Part shown: positions 15,938 to 24,067 of the stretch, piece after piece | How positions within the stretch are numbered: position 1 is the stretch's first letter | How the letters are laid out: every line of letters begins with the position of its first letter | Assembly: GCA_002699145.1 (NCBI GenBank) | Contig: PABK01000033.1 | Location: 41,902-105,901, forward strand | Direction of reading: 5' to 3' | DNA length: 64,000 bases | DNA from: Halioglobus sp. | Lineage (GTDB): Bacteria > Pseudomonadota > Gammaproteobacteria > Pseudomonadales > Halieaceae | Made by a program: the position numbers and the translations under genes | Notes under the pieces: model-generated | The model's input: the letters and a program-made list of their open reading frames with translations, nothing else | The model's database searches: none | Told to the model about the DNA's origin: nothing

Positions 15938-17475
15938 CTCCGTCCAGTCTGGCGAACCCAATTGCGGCGGCGGTGATCGCGCATATTGAATCCAACCTGA
16001 AGATACCGACCGGGAAACTGGCCGGTCAGCCGTTCAAGTTGCTGCCGTTCCAGCGGAAGTGGATTCACGGTGCCTTTGACCCTGATACAGACGTGGCTGT
16101 CCTATGCATTGGCCGGGGGAATGGTAAGACCGCCCTTGTTGCTGCCATCGCTCACGCGGGCCTTGTGGGCGTCTGTGACGATCAGCCGCGCCGGGAAGTG
16201 ATCGTAGCGGCCCGGACACTGGAACAGGGCCGCGTGGCTTACCAGTACGTCACCGCCCTGATTGAGGGACTACCACAGGAAGAGCAGGAAGCGTACACGA
16301 TCAGGAAAGCGCCCCGGCTCGAAATCACCTACCGGGACCCCACCGGGATGGAACACAGCTTGCGGGTTGTCGCCAGTGATGGCCGGTCCCAGTTGGGCGG
16401 CTCCCCTACTCTGGTGATCTTTGATGAGCGCGGGCACTGGGACGGTGACAAAGGCGACCTAGCCGAAAGCGTTCACATGACCGGCGCACAGAAGCGCGGC
16501 GGCAAAACCTTGATGGTGTCCACGTCTGCCAGTGATGACCTGCACACGTTCAGCCGCTGGATTGATGACCCTCCCCCCGGCACGTTTGTACTGGAGTACC
16601 GCCCAAAGCCAAACATGCCCGCTGATGATCTGGACAGCCTGCTAGAAGCGAATCCCGGTGCCGCGCATGGTGTCGGTGCAAGTCCGGAGAACCTTGTCAG
16701 AAACGCAGAGAGAGCGATTAAGCGCGGGGGGTCTGCCCTGTCGCAATTCCGCTGGCTTGTCCGTAACGAACGGGTAGCGGATGAGAACCGCGCCGTATTG
16801 CTGACAACGGACCAGTGGCTGGGCTGTGAGGTACAGGAACTGCCACAGCGGAAAGGCCCGGTGGTGATCGGACTGGATGCTGGCGAGTCTGCGAGCATGT
16901 CAGCGGCTGCGTATTTCTGGCCTGAGTCTGGGCGACTGGAAACGCACGCATGGTTCCCGAGTGAACCCGCCCTGCTAGATCGCGGACAGAATGACCGGGT
17001 AGCAGACCGTTACCACCTGATGCATGAACGTGAAGAGCTATCCCTGATCGGTAACCGTACGGTCCCGATTAAAAACTGGGTACAGCAAGTCATGGCACAG
17101 GTACAGGGCGAACCGATTCACGCACTGGTAGCGGACAAGTTCAAAGAGTCCCAGTTTCTGGAAGGCGTACAGGCGGCGGGCATTACTGCCCCGGTGATCT
17201 GGCGGCGGTTTGGATTCTATGACGGTAACGAAGATATAGACCGATTCAGGACCGCTTGCCTAGACGGTGAGGTAAGGCACCTGATTAGTTTGTTAATGCG
17301 CTCCGCTATCTCTGACTGCGTAGTCCAGCGCGATGACAACGGCAACAACCGACTAGCCAAGGGCCGGTCACTGGGCCGAATTGATGCGGTAGCCGCTGCC
17401 GTGATTGCAGTCGCGGAAGGCAAGCGCCTGACTGCCAGACCGAAAGCGAAAGCGCCCCGCGTTGCATGGGCATGA
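15928..17475 (+). CDS. terL: phage terminase large subunit
   Basis: About 515 residues from the ATG giving MAVTPSS, which has GGGGGGCGAG right before it; the track start 40 codons upstream adds a low-complexity Arg/Gly stretch and is less likely. This is the ATP-driven motor that cuts and packages DNA into the prohead. Walker A is CIGRGNGKT (~60-68), Walker B with the catalytic Glu is LVIFDERGHW, and SDGRSQLGGSP and TLMVSTSAS are family blocks. The nuclease half is indicated by VIGLDAGES, with its metal-binding Asp, and by the late GRIDAVAA motif. It is the Terminase_1/HK97-like type. No separate small subunit is recognisable; the paired genes upstream are candidates. Confidence 0.93.
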   Translation: MAVTPSSLANPIAAAVIAHIESNLKIPTGKLAGQPFKLLPFQRKWIHGAFDPDTDVAVLCIGRGNGKTALVAAIAHAGLVGVCDDQPRREVIVAARTLEQGRVAYQYVTALIEGLPQEEQEAYTIRKAPRLEITYRDPTGMEHSLRVVASDGRSQLGGSPTLVIFDERGHWDGDKGDLAESVHMTGAQKRGGKTLMVSTSASDDLHTFSRWIDDPPPGTFVLEYRPKPNMPADDLDSLLEANPGAAHGVGASPENLVRNAERAIKRGGSALSQFRWLVRNERVADENRAVLLTTDQWLGCEVQELPQRKGPVVIGLDAGESASMSAAAYFWPESGRLETHAWFPSEPALLDRGQNDRVADRYHLMHEREELSLIGNRTVPIKNWVQQVMAQVQGEPIHALVADKFKESQFLEGVQAAGITAPVIWRRFGFYDGNEDIDRFRTACLDGEVRHLISLLMRSAISDCVVQRDDNGNNRLAKGRSLGRIDAVAAAVIAVAEGKRLTARPKAKAPRVAWA

Positions 17476-17753
17476 ATCGGGCCGGAGAGAAGATATACCG
17501 CACAAGCCGTTGGAAGGCTTTAAGATGGCAGGTATTGCAGCGGGATAACTTTCGCTGCGTGGTTTGCAAGGCAAGAAGCCCGCTAGAAGTCGATCATATA
17601 AAAGCGATTCGGGTTGCACCTGAACTGGCATACGAAATCACTAACCTACAGACACTATGTCGTAGGTGTCACAGCCGCAAGACGCGGGAGGAGGTATTAG
17701 GGCCGCTCAATCCTGAACGGGAGAAGTGGCGCGAATTAGTATTAGATACGTGA
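17466..17753 (+). CDS. HNH endonuclease
   Basis: 95 residues with a zinc-finger HNH nuclease motif: CVVC (~32-35), EVDHI with the catalytic His, NLQTLC, and RRCHSRKT with the second Cys pair. In HK97-like phages a small HNH protein beside the terminase helps cut DNA at cos sites, so cos-type packaging is the likely mode here. It overlaps the terminase end by 10 bp; a second ATG at 17472 is an alternative start. Confidence 0.9.
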   Translation: MGMNRAGEKIYRTSRWKALRWQVLQRDNFRCVVCKARSPLEVDHIKAIRVAPELAYEITNLQTLCRRCHSRKTREEVLGPLNPEREKWRELVLDT

Positions 17754-17765
17754 GGTATTTAGACC

Positions 17766-19019
17766 ATGTTGGAGTCTGTAAAGATTCAGAAGCGCCAGAG
17801 TGAAATCCGGCAGGAGCTAGCTGTTCTGGCTGGCAAAGAAACCCCCGAGGAAACCGAAGTGCGGTCTATGGCTGACTTGGATTCCGAGTATCAGACGAAC
17901 GAGACCCGCTACCGTGCGGCCTTGATCGCTGAAGATACTGAGCGCCGTGAAGCTGGTGAAGAACTGGAAGAACGCAGCGAAAAGGAATACGCGGAACTGG
18001 TAGACGGTTTCGAGTTGCGCCAAGTCGCTGACTTTCTGGACGATGGTTCCGCGCTGTCTGGGCAGACTGCGGAAGTCGTGCAGGAAATGCGTTCACAGGG
18101 CAGCTATCAGGGTGTGCCGGTTCCGCTGGCAGCACTTGAAGTCCGTGCCGGTGAAACTATCGCGTCTGGGACTCCGGACCCGAAGACTACCCGCAATGTG
18201 ATTGACCAGCTTTTCCCCGCGTCTGTTATGTCTCAGATGGGCGGACAACTGGTGAACATCTCCAGCGGCCTGCACGAATGGCCGGTGGTGACACAAGGCG
18301 CGTCTACTGGCTGGGCTGCAACTGAAACCGGTGACGTAGGTTCCGCGCAAGCGTTCCAGACTACGGACAAGTCCCTGTCACCGGATAACACGCTGGGTTG
18401 CCAAATGACCCTGACCCGTAAGGCAATGAAGCAAAGCGGTCCCGCGATGGAACAGGCTGTGCGCCGTGATATGAACAGCGCAATTTCTGCCGCACTGGAC
18501 CACGCTGCATTCCTTGGCACTGGTGCCAGTGGTGAACCGCTGGGCGTTGTACAGGGTGCCAGCACTTACGGCATCACTGAGACCGCCCTTGATGCGTCTG
18601 TGACCTATGCCCTACTCCGCGCCGTTGCGACTAACTTCATGGTTAGCAACGCGGCGACCAGCTACAAGCAAGTCTCCATGCTGATGCGGCATGAAGTCCT
18701 AGACGATCTGGATGACGCTGTGCTGTCTGGTACAGCCGTTACCGATCTGGACCGGATTGCTAGCAAGCTGGCCAAGGTACTGACTACCAGCAACGCACTG
18801 GCAGCGCCTGCCGGTTCTCCGCTGGAAACCAAAGCGGTAATGACTACCAGTGCTGGTGGTGTTGCGCCGTTCTTTGTGGGTATCTGGGGTGGTGTCGATC
18901 TTATCCGCGACCCGTACACGAAAGCGGCCAGCGGTCAGCTTGCCCTGACTGGTCTGGTAACCGCAGACGTAACGGTAGCGCGTCCGGCACAGCTTCACGT
19001 TATCACTGATATTCAGTGA
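17766..19019 (+). CDS. major capsid protein, HK97 family
   Basis: 417 residues. The first ~100 residues are highly charged and helical (KRQSEIRQEL, TERREAGEELEERSEKEY), the delta/scaffold domain removed by the prohead protease in this family. The capsid fold follows: VIDQLFPASVMSQMG, GWAATETGDVG, TLTRKAMKQSGPAMEQAVRRDMNSAISAALDHAAFLGTGASGEPLGVVQ (the most conserved family block), and a final VTVARPAQLHVITDI strand. It has full family length, is intact, and starts 12 bp after the HNH gene. It would build the element's own head. Confidence 0.92.
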   Translation: MLESVKIQKRQSEIRQELAVLAGKETPEETEVRSMADLDSEYQTNETRYRAALIAEDTERREAGEELEERSEKEYAELVDGFELRQVADFLDDGSALSGQTAEVVQEMRSQGSYQGVPVPLAALEVRAGETIASGTPDPKTTRNVIDQLFPASVMSQMGGQLVNISSGLHEWPVVTQGASTGWAATETGDVGSAQAFQTTDKSLSPDNTLGCQMTLTRKAMKQSGPAMEQAVRRDMNSAISAALDHAAFLGTGASGEPLGVVQGASTYGITETALDASVTYALLRAVATNFMVSNAATSYKQVSMLMRHEVLDDLDDAVLSGTAVTDLDRIASKLAKVLTTSNALAAPAGSPLETKAVMTTSAGGVAPFFVGIWGGVDLIRDPYTKAASGQLALTGLVTADVTVARPAQLHVITDIQ

Positions 19020-19029
19020 GGCTAGCGCC

Positions 19030-19635
19030 ATGTTGTTTGGTGCGATTGCTGGTGACCTAGAGGTCCGCCGTAAAGGGGGAAGTACTCGCCTGTCTGGGAG
19101 CTTCCCCTATAACTCATTGGCAACACTGAGTGATGGCGGGCGTCGAGGCCGACCACGTAAGGAGCGGTTTGCGCCGGGTGCGTTCCAGTACTCCGTTGAA
19201 TCTGGGGAACTGGATATACACCTACTGGTGGGCCATGACTTTGGGAAACCCCTAGCCAGTAAGGACGCGGGCAGCTTGCTCCTGCGTAGTACTGATGACG
19301 GTCTGTTTTTCAAAGCGACAATTTCTGATGAAGTACTGAATACCAGCCACGGCAAAGACGCTATGTCGATGCTGTCCGCTGGTCTTATCGGTGGCATTAG
19401 TCCGGGCTTCCGGATTCCGCCAGAGCGAACAGTACCGAATGCGGAGACCGTCGAAGATGAAGACCCCAGCGAAGGCACAGCGATTATCAGAACGGTGAAC
19501 GATGCCATTCTGTACGAGCTGTCCCTAGTGACCCGCCCTGCGTATCCAGACACAACCGTAGAAGAGCGGAACTGGCAAACCAGCCCTGACAAACTAACCC
19601 CAGGAATTTCTATTCCTGCGTATCGGTGGCGGTGA
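19030..19635 (+). CDS. HK97-family prohead protease
   Basis: 201 residues. Family features: FAPGAFQYSVESGELDIHLLVGHDFGKPLAS, with the catalytic His in the HDF motif, then LSAGLIGGISPGFRI, where the catalytic Ser lies in the GLIGG(I/M)S pattern, and ILYELSLVTRPAYPDT near the end. It cleaves the capsid scaffold domain during head maturation. It lies after the capsid gene; most HK97-type phages place it before. Its TGA overlaps the next ATG (TGATG), so translation is coupled. Confidence 0.9.
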   Translation: MLFGAIAGDLEVRRKGGSTRLSGSFPYNSLATLSDGGRRGRPRKERFAPGAFQYSVESGELDIHLLVGHDFGKPLASKDAGSLLLRSTDDGLFFKATISDEVLNTSHGKDAMSMLSAGLIGGISPGFRIPPERTVPNAETVEDEDPSEGTAIIRTVNDAILYELSLVTRPAYPDTTVEERNWQTSPDKLTPGISIPAYRWR

Positions 19636-20204
19636 TGACTACTGAAGTGATCAAGTTTGAAGAGGCAGAAGCGGCTACGTGGCCAAGCGTAGACGTGCGC
19701 GACGAAGGCGGAACCCTTGAGGAAACGCTGGCCGTTGTGCCGCACGTCTGGCAGCGTATCGAGGACCACATTGCTTACCGGTGGACTGCCCGCCAGTGTG
19801 TCTGGACTGTTCAAGGTCCGGGTGATTGGCGTCCGCACCTGTCGCCAGTATCTGCCGTGACGGTAGAAAGCTGGGACGAAACCACTAAGGCATGGTCTGC
19901 CCTGATTGCCGAGCCTATCCCCGCTGATGGGTTCTACCTGCCCCGTGATAAGACGTACCGAATCACGGCAACCGTGGGCGACACAGAAACCGCTGTACCC
20001 CAGCCGGTAGTCCAAGCGTATCACCGCCTGTCTGGTTACCTGTCAGAAGTCGCGCTAGACGATAAGCCGGTGGGTGCTACTACGCATTCCCTGAAGCTGG
20101 GCGATGGTCTGGACGAATCGACTACCCGCAACCCGAACTATGTTGCCCGCGCTTTGCAGTACTCCGGTGCTGCCGATCTATTGCGGAAATATCGGAGGCT
20201 GTAA
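19635..20204 (+). CDS. head-tail connector / head completion protein, probable
   Basis: I start this at the ATG overlapping the protease stop (TGATG), giving MTTEVIKFEE, rather than at the track's GTG three codons earlier. About 190 residues: the helical N-terminus and the FYLPRDKTYRITATVGD...VVQAYHRLSGYLSEV pattern are typical of phage gp6/DnaT-like head-tail connector proteins that sit under the portal. Identification is from general pattern and position between protease and portal, not from a specific motif. Confidence 0.6.
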   Translation: MTTEVIKFEEAEAATWPSVDVRDEGGTLEETLAVVPHVWQRIEDHIAYRWTARQCVWTVQGPGDWRPHLSPVSAVTVESWDETTKAWSALIAEPIPADGFYLPRDKTYRITATVGDTETAVPQPVVQAYHRLSGYLSEVALDDKPVGATTHSLKLGDGLDESTTRNPNYVARALQYSGAADLLRKYRRL

Positions 20205-21259
20205 TGGGCTGGAAATTTTGGGAGAAAGACAAACCGGAAACCCGTGCGGCTGCACAGGGGTTCACTGCTGACCTGATGGCAGCGCGTGAAAGTTACCTGT
20301 CTGGGTCCAGCGGTTCCGGTGAACTGACAGCGACTGTGCAAAGCTGTGTCAGTCTCTGGGAACATGGCCTGTCCATTGCAGACGTACAGGGAACGGATTA
20401 CCTGTCCGCGCATTTGCTGGGCATCATTGCCCGGTCACTGGCGCTACGCGGTGAAGCTGTCCTGTACCTTGCACCTGATCGCCTGCTACCGGCGTCTGAC
20501 TGGGACGTAAGTACACGGGGCGGCATTCCTCGTGCCTATCGTCTGTCAATCTCTGAAGCGGGCGGCGGCACTTCTCAGACCGCCCTTGCAACTGAAGTCC
20601 TGCACTTCCGTATCGGTAGTGATGCGGTAACCCCGTGGGCGGGTACGTCACCGCTGCGCCGGTCTAACCTGACTGCCAGTATGTTGCACTGTATTGAGTC
20701 CGCACTGGGTGAAGTCTATGACCTTGCCCCGCTGGGTTCACAAGTTCTCCCGTTCCCTGAATCACCGTCAACTGACCTAGACAAACTGGGTGCCGGTTTC
20801 AGGGGCAAGCGCGGCAGGATGCTGCTACGGGAGTCTGTGAACGTCACCAGTGCGGGTGGGCCTGCACCTAACACGGACTGGAAACCTAGCGACCTGTCCC
20901 CCGATCTATCCAAAGCGATGACCGCTGAAAGTCTGGAGGCTAGCCGTGCCAGTATCCTATCCGTTTACGGCGTACTGCCTGCTATGTTCGACACCAGCAC
21001 AACGGGACCGCTTGTCAGAGAAGCACAACGCCACCTTGCCCAGTGGGTACTCCAGCCGATTGCGAACTGCATTGCACAGGAAGCGACTGCGAAACTGGAT
21101 ACGCCAATTGCGCTGGACGTTATGCAACCGCTGCAAGCGTTTGACGCGGGCGGACGTGCGCGGACTGTTGGCGCTATTGTGGAAGCACTTTCCAGAGCAA
21201 AGGAGTCTGGGGTTAATCCCGATGATGCCCTGAAGCTGGTGAACTGGGCGGAAGATTAA
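20204..21259 (+). CDS. phage portal protein, HK97 family
   Basis: 351 residues, somewhat short for the family. The portal forms the dodecameric ring through which DNA enters the head. Recognised blocks: LGIIARSLALRGEAVLYL, ALATEVLHFRIGSDAVTPWAGTSPL (the conserved H-x-R...G.SPL stretch), KRGRMLLRESVNV, ESLEASRASILSVYGVLPAMFDTSTTG with the typical R..I...YGVP-like motif, and LREAQRHLAQWVLQPIANCI. It starts on the last base of the preceding stop codon. It is the last gene of the element; the right end begins 14 bp later. Confidence 0.92.
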   Translation: MGWKFWEKDKPETRAAAQGFTADLMAARESYLSGSSGSGELTATVQSCVSLWEHGLSIADVQGTDYLSAHLLGIIARSLALRGEAVLYLAPDRLLPASDWDVSTRGGIPRAYRLSISEAGGGTSQTALATEVLHFRIGSDAVTPWAGTSPLRRSNLTASMLHCIESALGEVYDLAPLGSQVLPFPESPSTDLDKLGAGFRGKRGRMLLRESVNVTSAGGPAPNTDWKPSDLSPDLSKAMTAESLEASRASILSVYGVLPAMFDTSTTGPLVREAQRHLAQWVLQPIANCIAQEATAKLDTPIALDVMQPLQAFDAGGRARTVGAIVEALSRAKESGVNPDDALKLVNWAED

Positions 21260-21273
21260 GGGAATTTTTCACT

Positions 21274-21295
21274 TTGTGGGTAGCGTTGTGGGTAG
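21274..21295 (+). promoter_or_regulatory. right integrase arm-type sites (two direct copies)
   Basis: TTGTGGGTAG starts at 21274 and 21286, 12 bp apart, in the same orientation as the left pair. It lies between the portal gene and attR. Confidence 0.65.
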
Positions 21296-21346
21296 ATGCC
21301 CTACGCTATCCTTCAATCCCTTTTAAATCAATCACTTACGATGCCG

Positions 21347-21366
21347 ATTTGGCGGTGAGGGAGGGA
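21347..21366 (+). repeat. attR, 20-bp core direct repeat within tRNA-Ser 3' end
   Basis: Second copy of ATTTGGCGGTGAGGGAGGGA. From 21350 it is the CCA, discriminator, acceptor and part of the T-arm of tRNA-Ser, so integration leaves the tRNA intact. Confidence 0.9.
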
Positions 21367-21437
21367 TTTGAACCCTCGATACGTTTCCGTATACACACTT
21401 TCCAGGCGTGCGCCTTCGACCACTCGGCCACCTCACC
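21350..21437 (-). tRNA. tRNA-Ser(GGA)
   Basis: 88 nt with encoded CCA. The acceptor stem GGTGAGG pairs with CCTCACC, the anticodon loop has CTGGAAA (anticodon GGA), a long variable arm is present as expected for class II serine tRNAs (GTATACGGAAACGTATC hairpin), and the T-arm is GAGGGTTCAAATCCCTC. Its 3' end is the integration site of the element. Confidence 0.97.
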
Positions 21438-21485
21438 GTGAGGGCGCGCATCATACCACAGGCAGCGGCCGCTGCCACCACCGGC

Positions 21486-22310
21486 TTACTGCCGATTGAG
21501 GCGTGGCAGGGGCTTGGAGGCGGGGTCCGTGGCGCGCATGGGGTTGATATCCAGGCCGCCGCGCCGGGTGTAGAACGCCTGTACCCGCAGGTAGCCGGGT
21601 TCGCAGGTCTGCAGCACGTCGCGGAAGATGCGCTCGACACACTGCTCGTGAAAATCCCGGTGCGAGCGGAAAGCCAGCAGGTAGGACAGCAACGACGTCT
21701 GCTCGATACGCGGGCCGCGGTACTCCAGCCACAGGGTGGCCCAGTCCGGCTGGCCGGTAACGGGGCACAGGGAGCGCAGCAGGTGCGTGTACATGGCCTG
21801 CTGGGTCTCGCCCTCGCCGCACTGTAACAACGCGGCATCGGGAGCGGCGCCGGGCGCGGGCACCGGCAGGCCGTCCAGGCACAGGCCCTGCAGCGCGGTG
21901 GCTCCCAGGGCGGCGTCATCCACGGGGAACAGTTCGATCTGCGGCGCCGCGCCGAGCACCGCGCCGAGGTCCTTGACAAGCGTTTCGCGCAGCGCCCGCT
22001 CGGACTCGAAAGACGTATTGTTCAACGAGTTGAGGTACAGCTTGAAAGACTTGGACTCGACCATACAGGGCGAGTCGGCGGGGATATCGAAGCGGCCCAC
22101 ACGCGACAGCGGACAACCGCGCGCGTCCAGCCAGGACAGTTCATAGGCGTGCCAGCGATCCCAGCCGCAGAACGGCAGCGGCTCGTCGAGCCCGAGATCA
22201 CGCCGCCCCGACTCCCGGGGGATCGGATACAGCAACTCCGGCGCGTAACGCTCGACCAGCGGCGTGGGCTTGCCCAGCAGGAGTTCCGGCCTGTCCCCCT
22301 CCCCGGCCAT
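21486..22310 (-). CDS. queF: NADPH-dependent 7-cyano-7-deazaguanine reductase QueF
   Basis: 274 residues, the long (unimodular two-domain) QueF type found in gammaproteobacteria. It reduces preQ0 to preQ1 in queuosine synthesis. The QueF motif ESKSFKLYLNS is present (~91-101, NADPH-binding), and the catalytic Cys is in LCPVTGQPDWATLW (the C-P-V-T-x-Q-P-D/D-W pattern). The C-terminus has SHRDFHEQCVERIF and YTRRGGLDINPMR, both conserved. It begins directly after the ABC permease stop. Confidence 0.95.
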   Translation of the reverse strand: MAGEGDRPELLLGKPTPLVERYAPELLYPIPRESGRRDLGLDEPLPFCGWDRWHAYELSWLDARGCPLSRVGRFDIPADSPCMVESKSFKLYLNSLNNTSFESERALRETLVKDLGAVLGAAPQIELFPVDDAALGATALQGLCLDGLPVPAPGAAPDAALLQCGEGETQQAMYTHLLRSLCPVTGQPDWATLWLEYRGPRIEQTSLLSYLLAFRSHRDFHEQCVERIFRDVLQTCEPGYLRVQAFYTRRGGLDINPMRATDPASKPLPRLNRQ

Positions 22311-23084
22311 TTACTGCCGCAGCCGCTTGCCGGTGTTGAGCAGGTACATGCTGTAACCGAAGGCCAGCGCGGTGAACAGGCTGATCATGCCGAAGGCCAC
22401 GGGCAGGCTGACGTCGGAGACTCCGAGCATGCCGTAGCGGAACGCATTCACCACGTAGACCAGCGGGTTCAGCCTGGACACCGCGGCCCAGAAATCCGGC
22501 AACAGGTCCATGGAATAGAACACCCCGCCGAGGTAGATCAGCGGAGTCAGCACGAAGGTGGGCACGATCGAGATATCGTCGAAGCTGTTGGCGAACACCG
22601 CGTTGATGAAACCGGCCAGGGCAAACAGCGTCGCGGTCATCAAAACGATGGTGACCACCACCAGGTAGCTGTGGATATGCAGGTCGGTGAAGAACAGCGA
22701 CACCAGGGTCACCACCACGGCCACGAACAGGCCGCGGGTCACACCGCCGAGGACATAGCCCATCAGGATGATGTAGTTGGGCACCGGCGATACCAGCAGT
22801 TCCTCCACGCTGTGGTTGAACTTGGAGCCGAAGAACGAGGACACCACGTTGGAGTAGGAGTTGGTGACAATCGCCATCATGATCAGGCCCGGCACCACGA
22901 ACTGCATGTAGCTGAAGCCGCCCATCTCGCCGATACGCGAGCCGATCAGCGTGCCGAATATCACGAAGTACAGGGACATGGTGATGGCCGAAGGCAGCAG
23001 GGTTTGCGTCCAGATACGCAGGTAGCGGCGAATCTCCTTGCGCACGATGGTCATGAAGGCGTTCCATTGCTCGGTCGCGTTCAC
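22311..23084 (-). CDS. ABC-2 type transporter permease, YadH-like
   Basis: 257 residues with about six transmembrane helices: SAITMSLYFVIFGTLIG, FVVPGLIMMAIVTNS, YVLGGVTRGLFVAVVVTLVSLF, LVVVTIVLMTATLFALAGFIN, FVLTPLIYLGGVFYS and a last one near MISLFTALAFGYSMYLL. The SYSNVVSSFFGSKF and EELLVSPV regions are typical of the ABC-2 family. It overlaps the ATPase gene stop by four bases (ATGA) and so makes a two-component exporter. The substrate is unknown; the E. coli YadGH relatives are uncharacterised. Confidence 0.9.
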   Translation of the reverse strand: MNATEQWNAFMTIVRKEIRRYLRIWTQTLLPSAITMSLYFVIFGTLIGSRIGEMGGFSYMQFVVPGLIMMAIVTNSYSNVVSSFFGSKFNHSVEELLVSPVPNYIILMGYVLGGVTRGLFVAVVVTLVSLFFTDLHIHSYLVVVTIVLMTATLFALAGFINAVFANSFDDISIVPTFVLTPLIYLGGVFYSMDLLPDFWAAVSRLNPLVYVVNAFRYGMLGVSDVSLPVAFGMISLFTALAFGYSMYLLNTGKRLRQ

Positions 23085-23998
23085 GCTTTACCCTCCACCA
23101 GGTTGACGAACATTTCCTCCAGGCGGTTGGCGCGGTTGCGCATGCTGGTGATGTGGATGCCGCCCCGGTCCAGCGCGGCGAAGACCTGGTTGATGTGCTG
23201 CCCCTTCTCGACCTCCACTTCCAGCGTATGCGGGTCCAGCCGCCGTGTCGGGAAACCGTCAATCACCGTGTCTTCACTTACTTGCTCAGCACAGTCGAGA
23301 ATAAATACCTCGCGGTGCAACTGGCGCAGCAGGTCGCGGATGGTCGTATTTTCCACGATCCCTCCCTCGTTGATGATGGCGATGTTGCGGCACAGGGCCT
23401 CCGCCTCTTCGAGGTAGTGGGTGGTGAGAATAATCGTCGTGCCCTCGGCGTTGATCTCCTGCAGGAATTCCCACATGGAGCGACGCATCTCGATATCGAC
23501 GCCGGCGGTGGGCTCGTCGAGAATGAGCAGCTTCGGTTCGTGCACCAGGGCGCGGGCGATCATCAGCCGCCGCTTCATGCCACCGGAGAGCATGCGCGAC
23601 TGCACGTTGCGCTTGTCCCAGATTCCCAGTGCTTTCAGGTACTTTTCCGCGCGCTCGCGGGCCAGGGCCGGCGGCAGGCCATAGTAGCCGGCCTGGTTGA
23701 CCACCACGTCGTAACCCTTTTCAAACTGGTTGAAGTTGAACTCCTGGGGCACGATACCGATGTATTTCTTTGCCGCGGGAAAGTCCTCGTCGATATCCAC
23801 GTCGAACACCGAGACGCGGCCCGCGGTCTTGGCCACCAGGGAACAGATAATGCCTATGGTGGTCGATTTGCCCGCGCCGTTTGGGCCCAGCAGCGCGAAA
23901 AAATCGCCCTGTTGCACCTCCAGGCTGATGCCCTTGAGGGCCTCGAACCCGTCGGCATAGACCTTACGCAGGTTTTCTATACGCAGTGCTGGTATCAT
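23081..23998 (-). CDS. ABC transporter ATP-binding protein, YadG-like
   Basis: About 305 residues from the ATG giving MIPALRIENLRKVY; the longer track start reads into the divergent gene and is rejected. ATPase motifs: Walker A GPNGAGKST, signature LSGGMKRRL, Walker B LLILDEPTAGVD and the H-loop in TTHYLEEAE. The C-terminal ~80 residues (TRRLDPHTLEVEV...ITSMRNRANRLEEMFVNL) are the usual extension of this drug/polysaccharide exporter subfamily. It partners with the downstream permease. It is divergent from the PA2817-like gene with only about 70 bp between them. Confidence 0.93.
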   Translation of the reverse strand: MIPALRIENLRKVYADGFEALKGISLEVQQGDFFALLGPNGAGKSTTIGIICSLVAKTAGRVSVFDVDIDEDFPAAKKYIGIVPQEFNFNQFEKGYDVVVNQAGYYGLPPALARERAEKYLKALGIWDKRNVQSRMLSGGMKRRLMIARALVHEPKLLILDEPTAGVDIEMRRSMWEFLQEINAEGTTIILTTHYLEEAEALCRNIAIINEGGIVENTTIRDLLRQLHREVFILDCAEQVSEDTVIDGFPTRRLDPHTLEVEVEKGQHINQVFAALDRGGIHITSMRNRANRLEEMFVNLVEGKA

Positions 23999-24067
23999 CG
24001 CTCCCCGGCGCGCCCTGTAGAAAAACGCGCCATTGTACCCGGATACCGGCCGCCAAACGATAGCGAT

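Larger units (their letters stand above)
11464..21366 (+). mobile_element. integrated phage-satellite-like element in tRNA-Ser(GGA)
   Basis: A 9.9-kb element bounded by a perfect 20-bp direct repeat, one copy of which is the 3' end of tRNA-Ser. All recognisable genes are on the plus strand and run int, alpA, winged-helix protein, three small genes, terminase large subunit, HNH, capsid, protease, connector and portal. It has its own integration and head/packaging genes but no tail, lysis or clear replication-polymerase gene. Base composition looks less GC-rich than the flanks, with long AT-richer gaps. This set matches the idea of capsid-forming phage-inducible islands; whether it is mobile today is unknown. 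Confidence 0.85.

Noticed and set aside
11464-21366. Complete prophage
   Set aside because: No tail, tape-measure, baseplate, lysis or repressor gene; about 10 kb is too small, and the genes are intact, not eroded.
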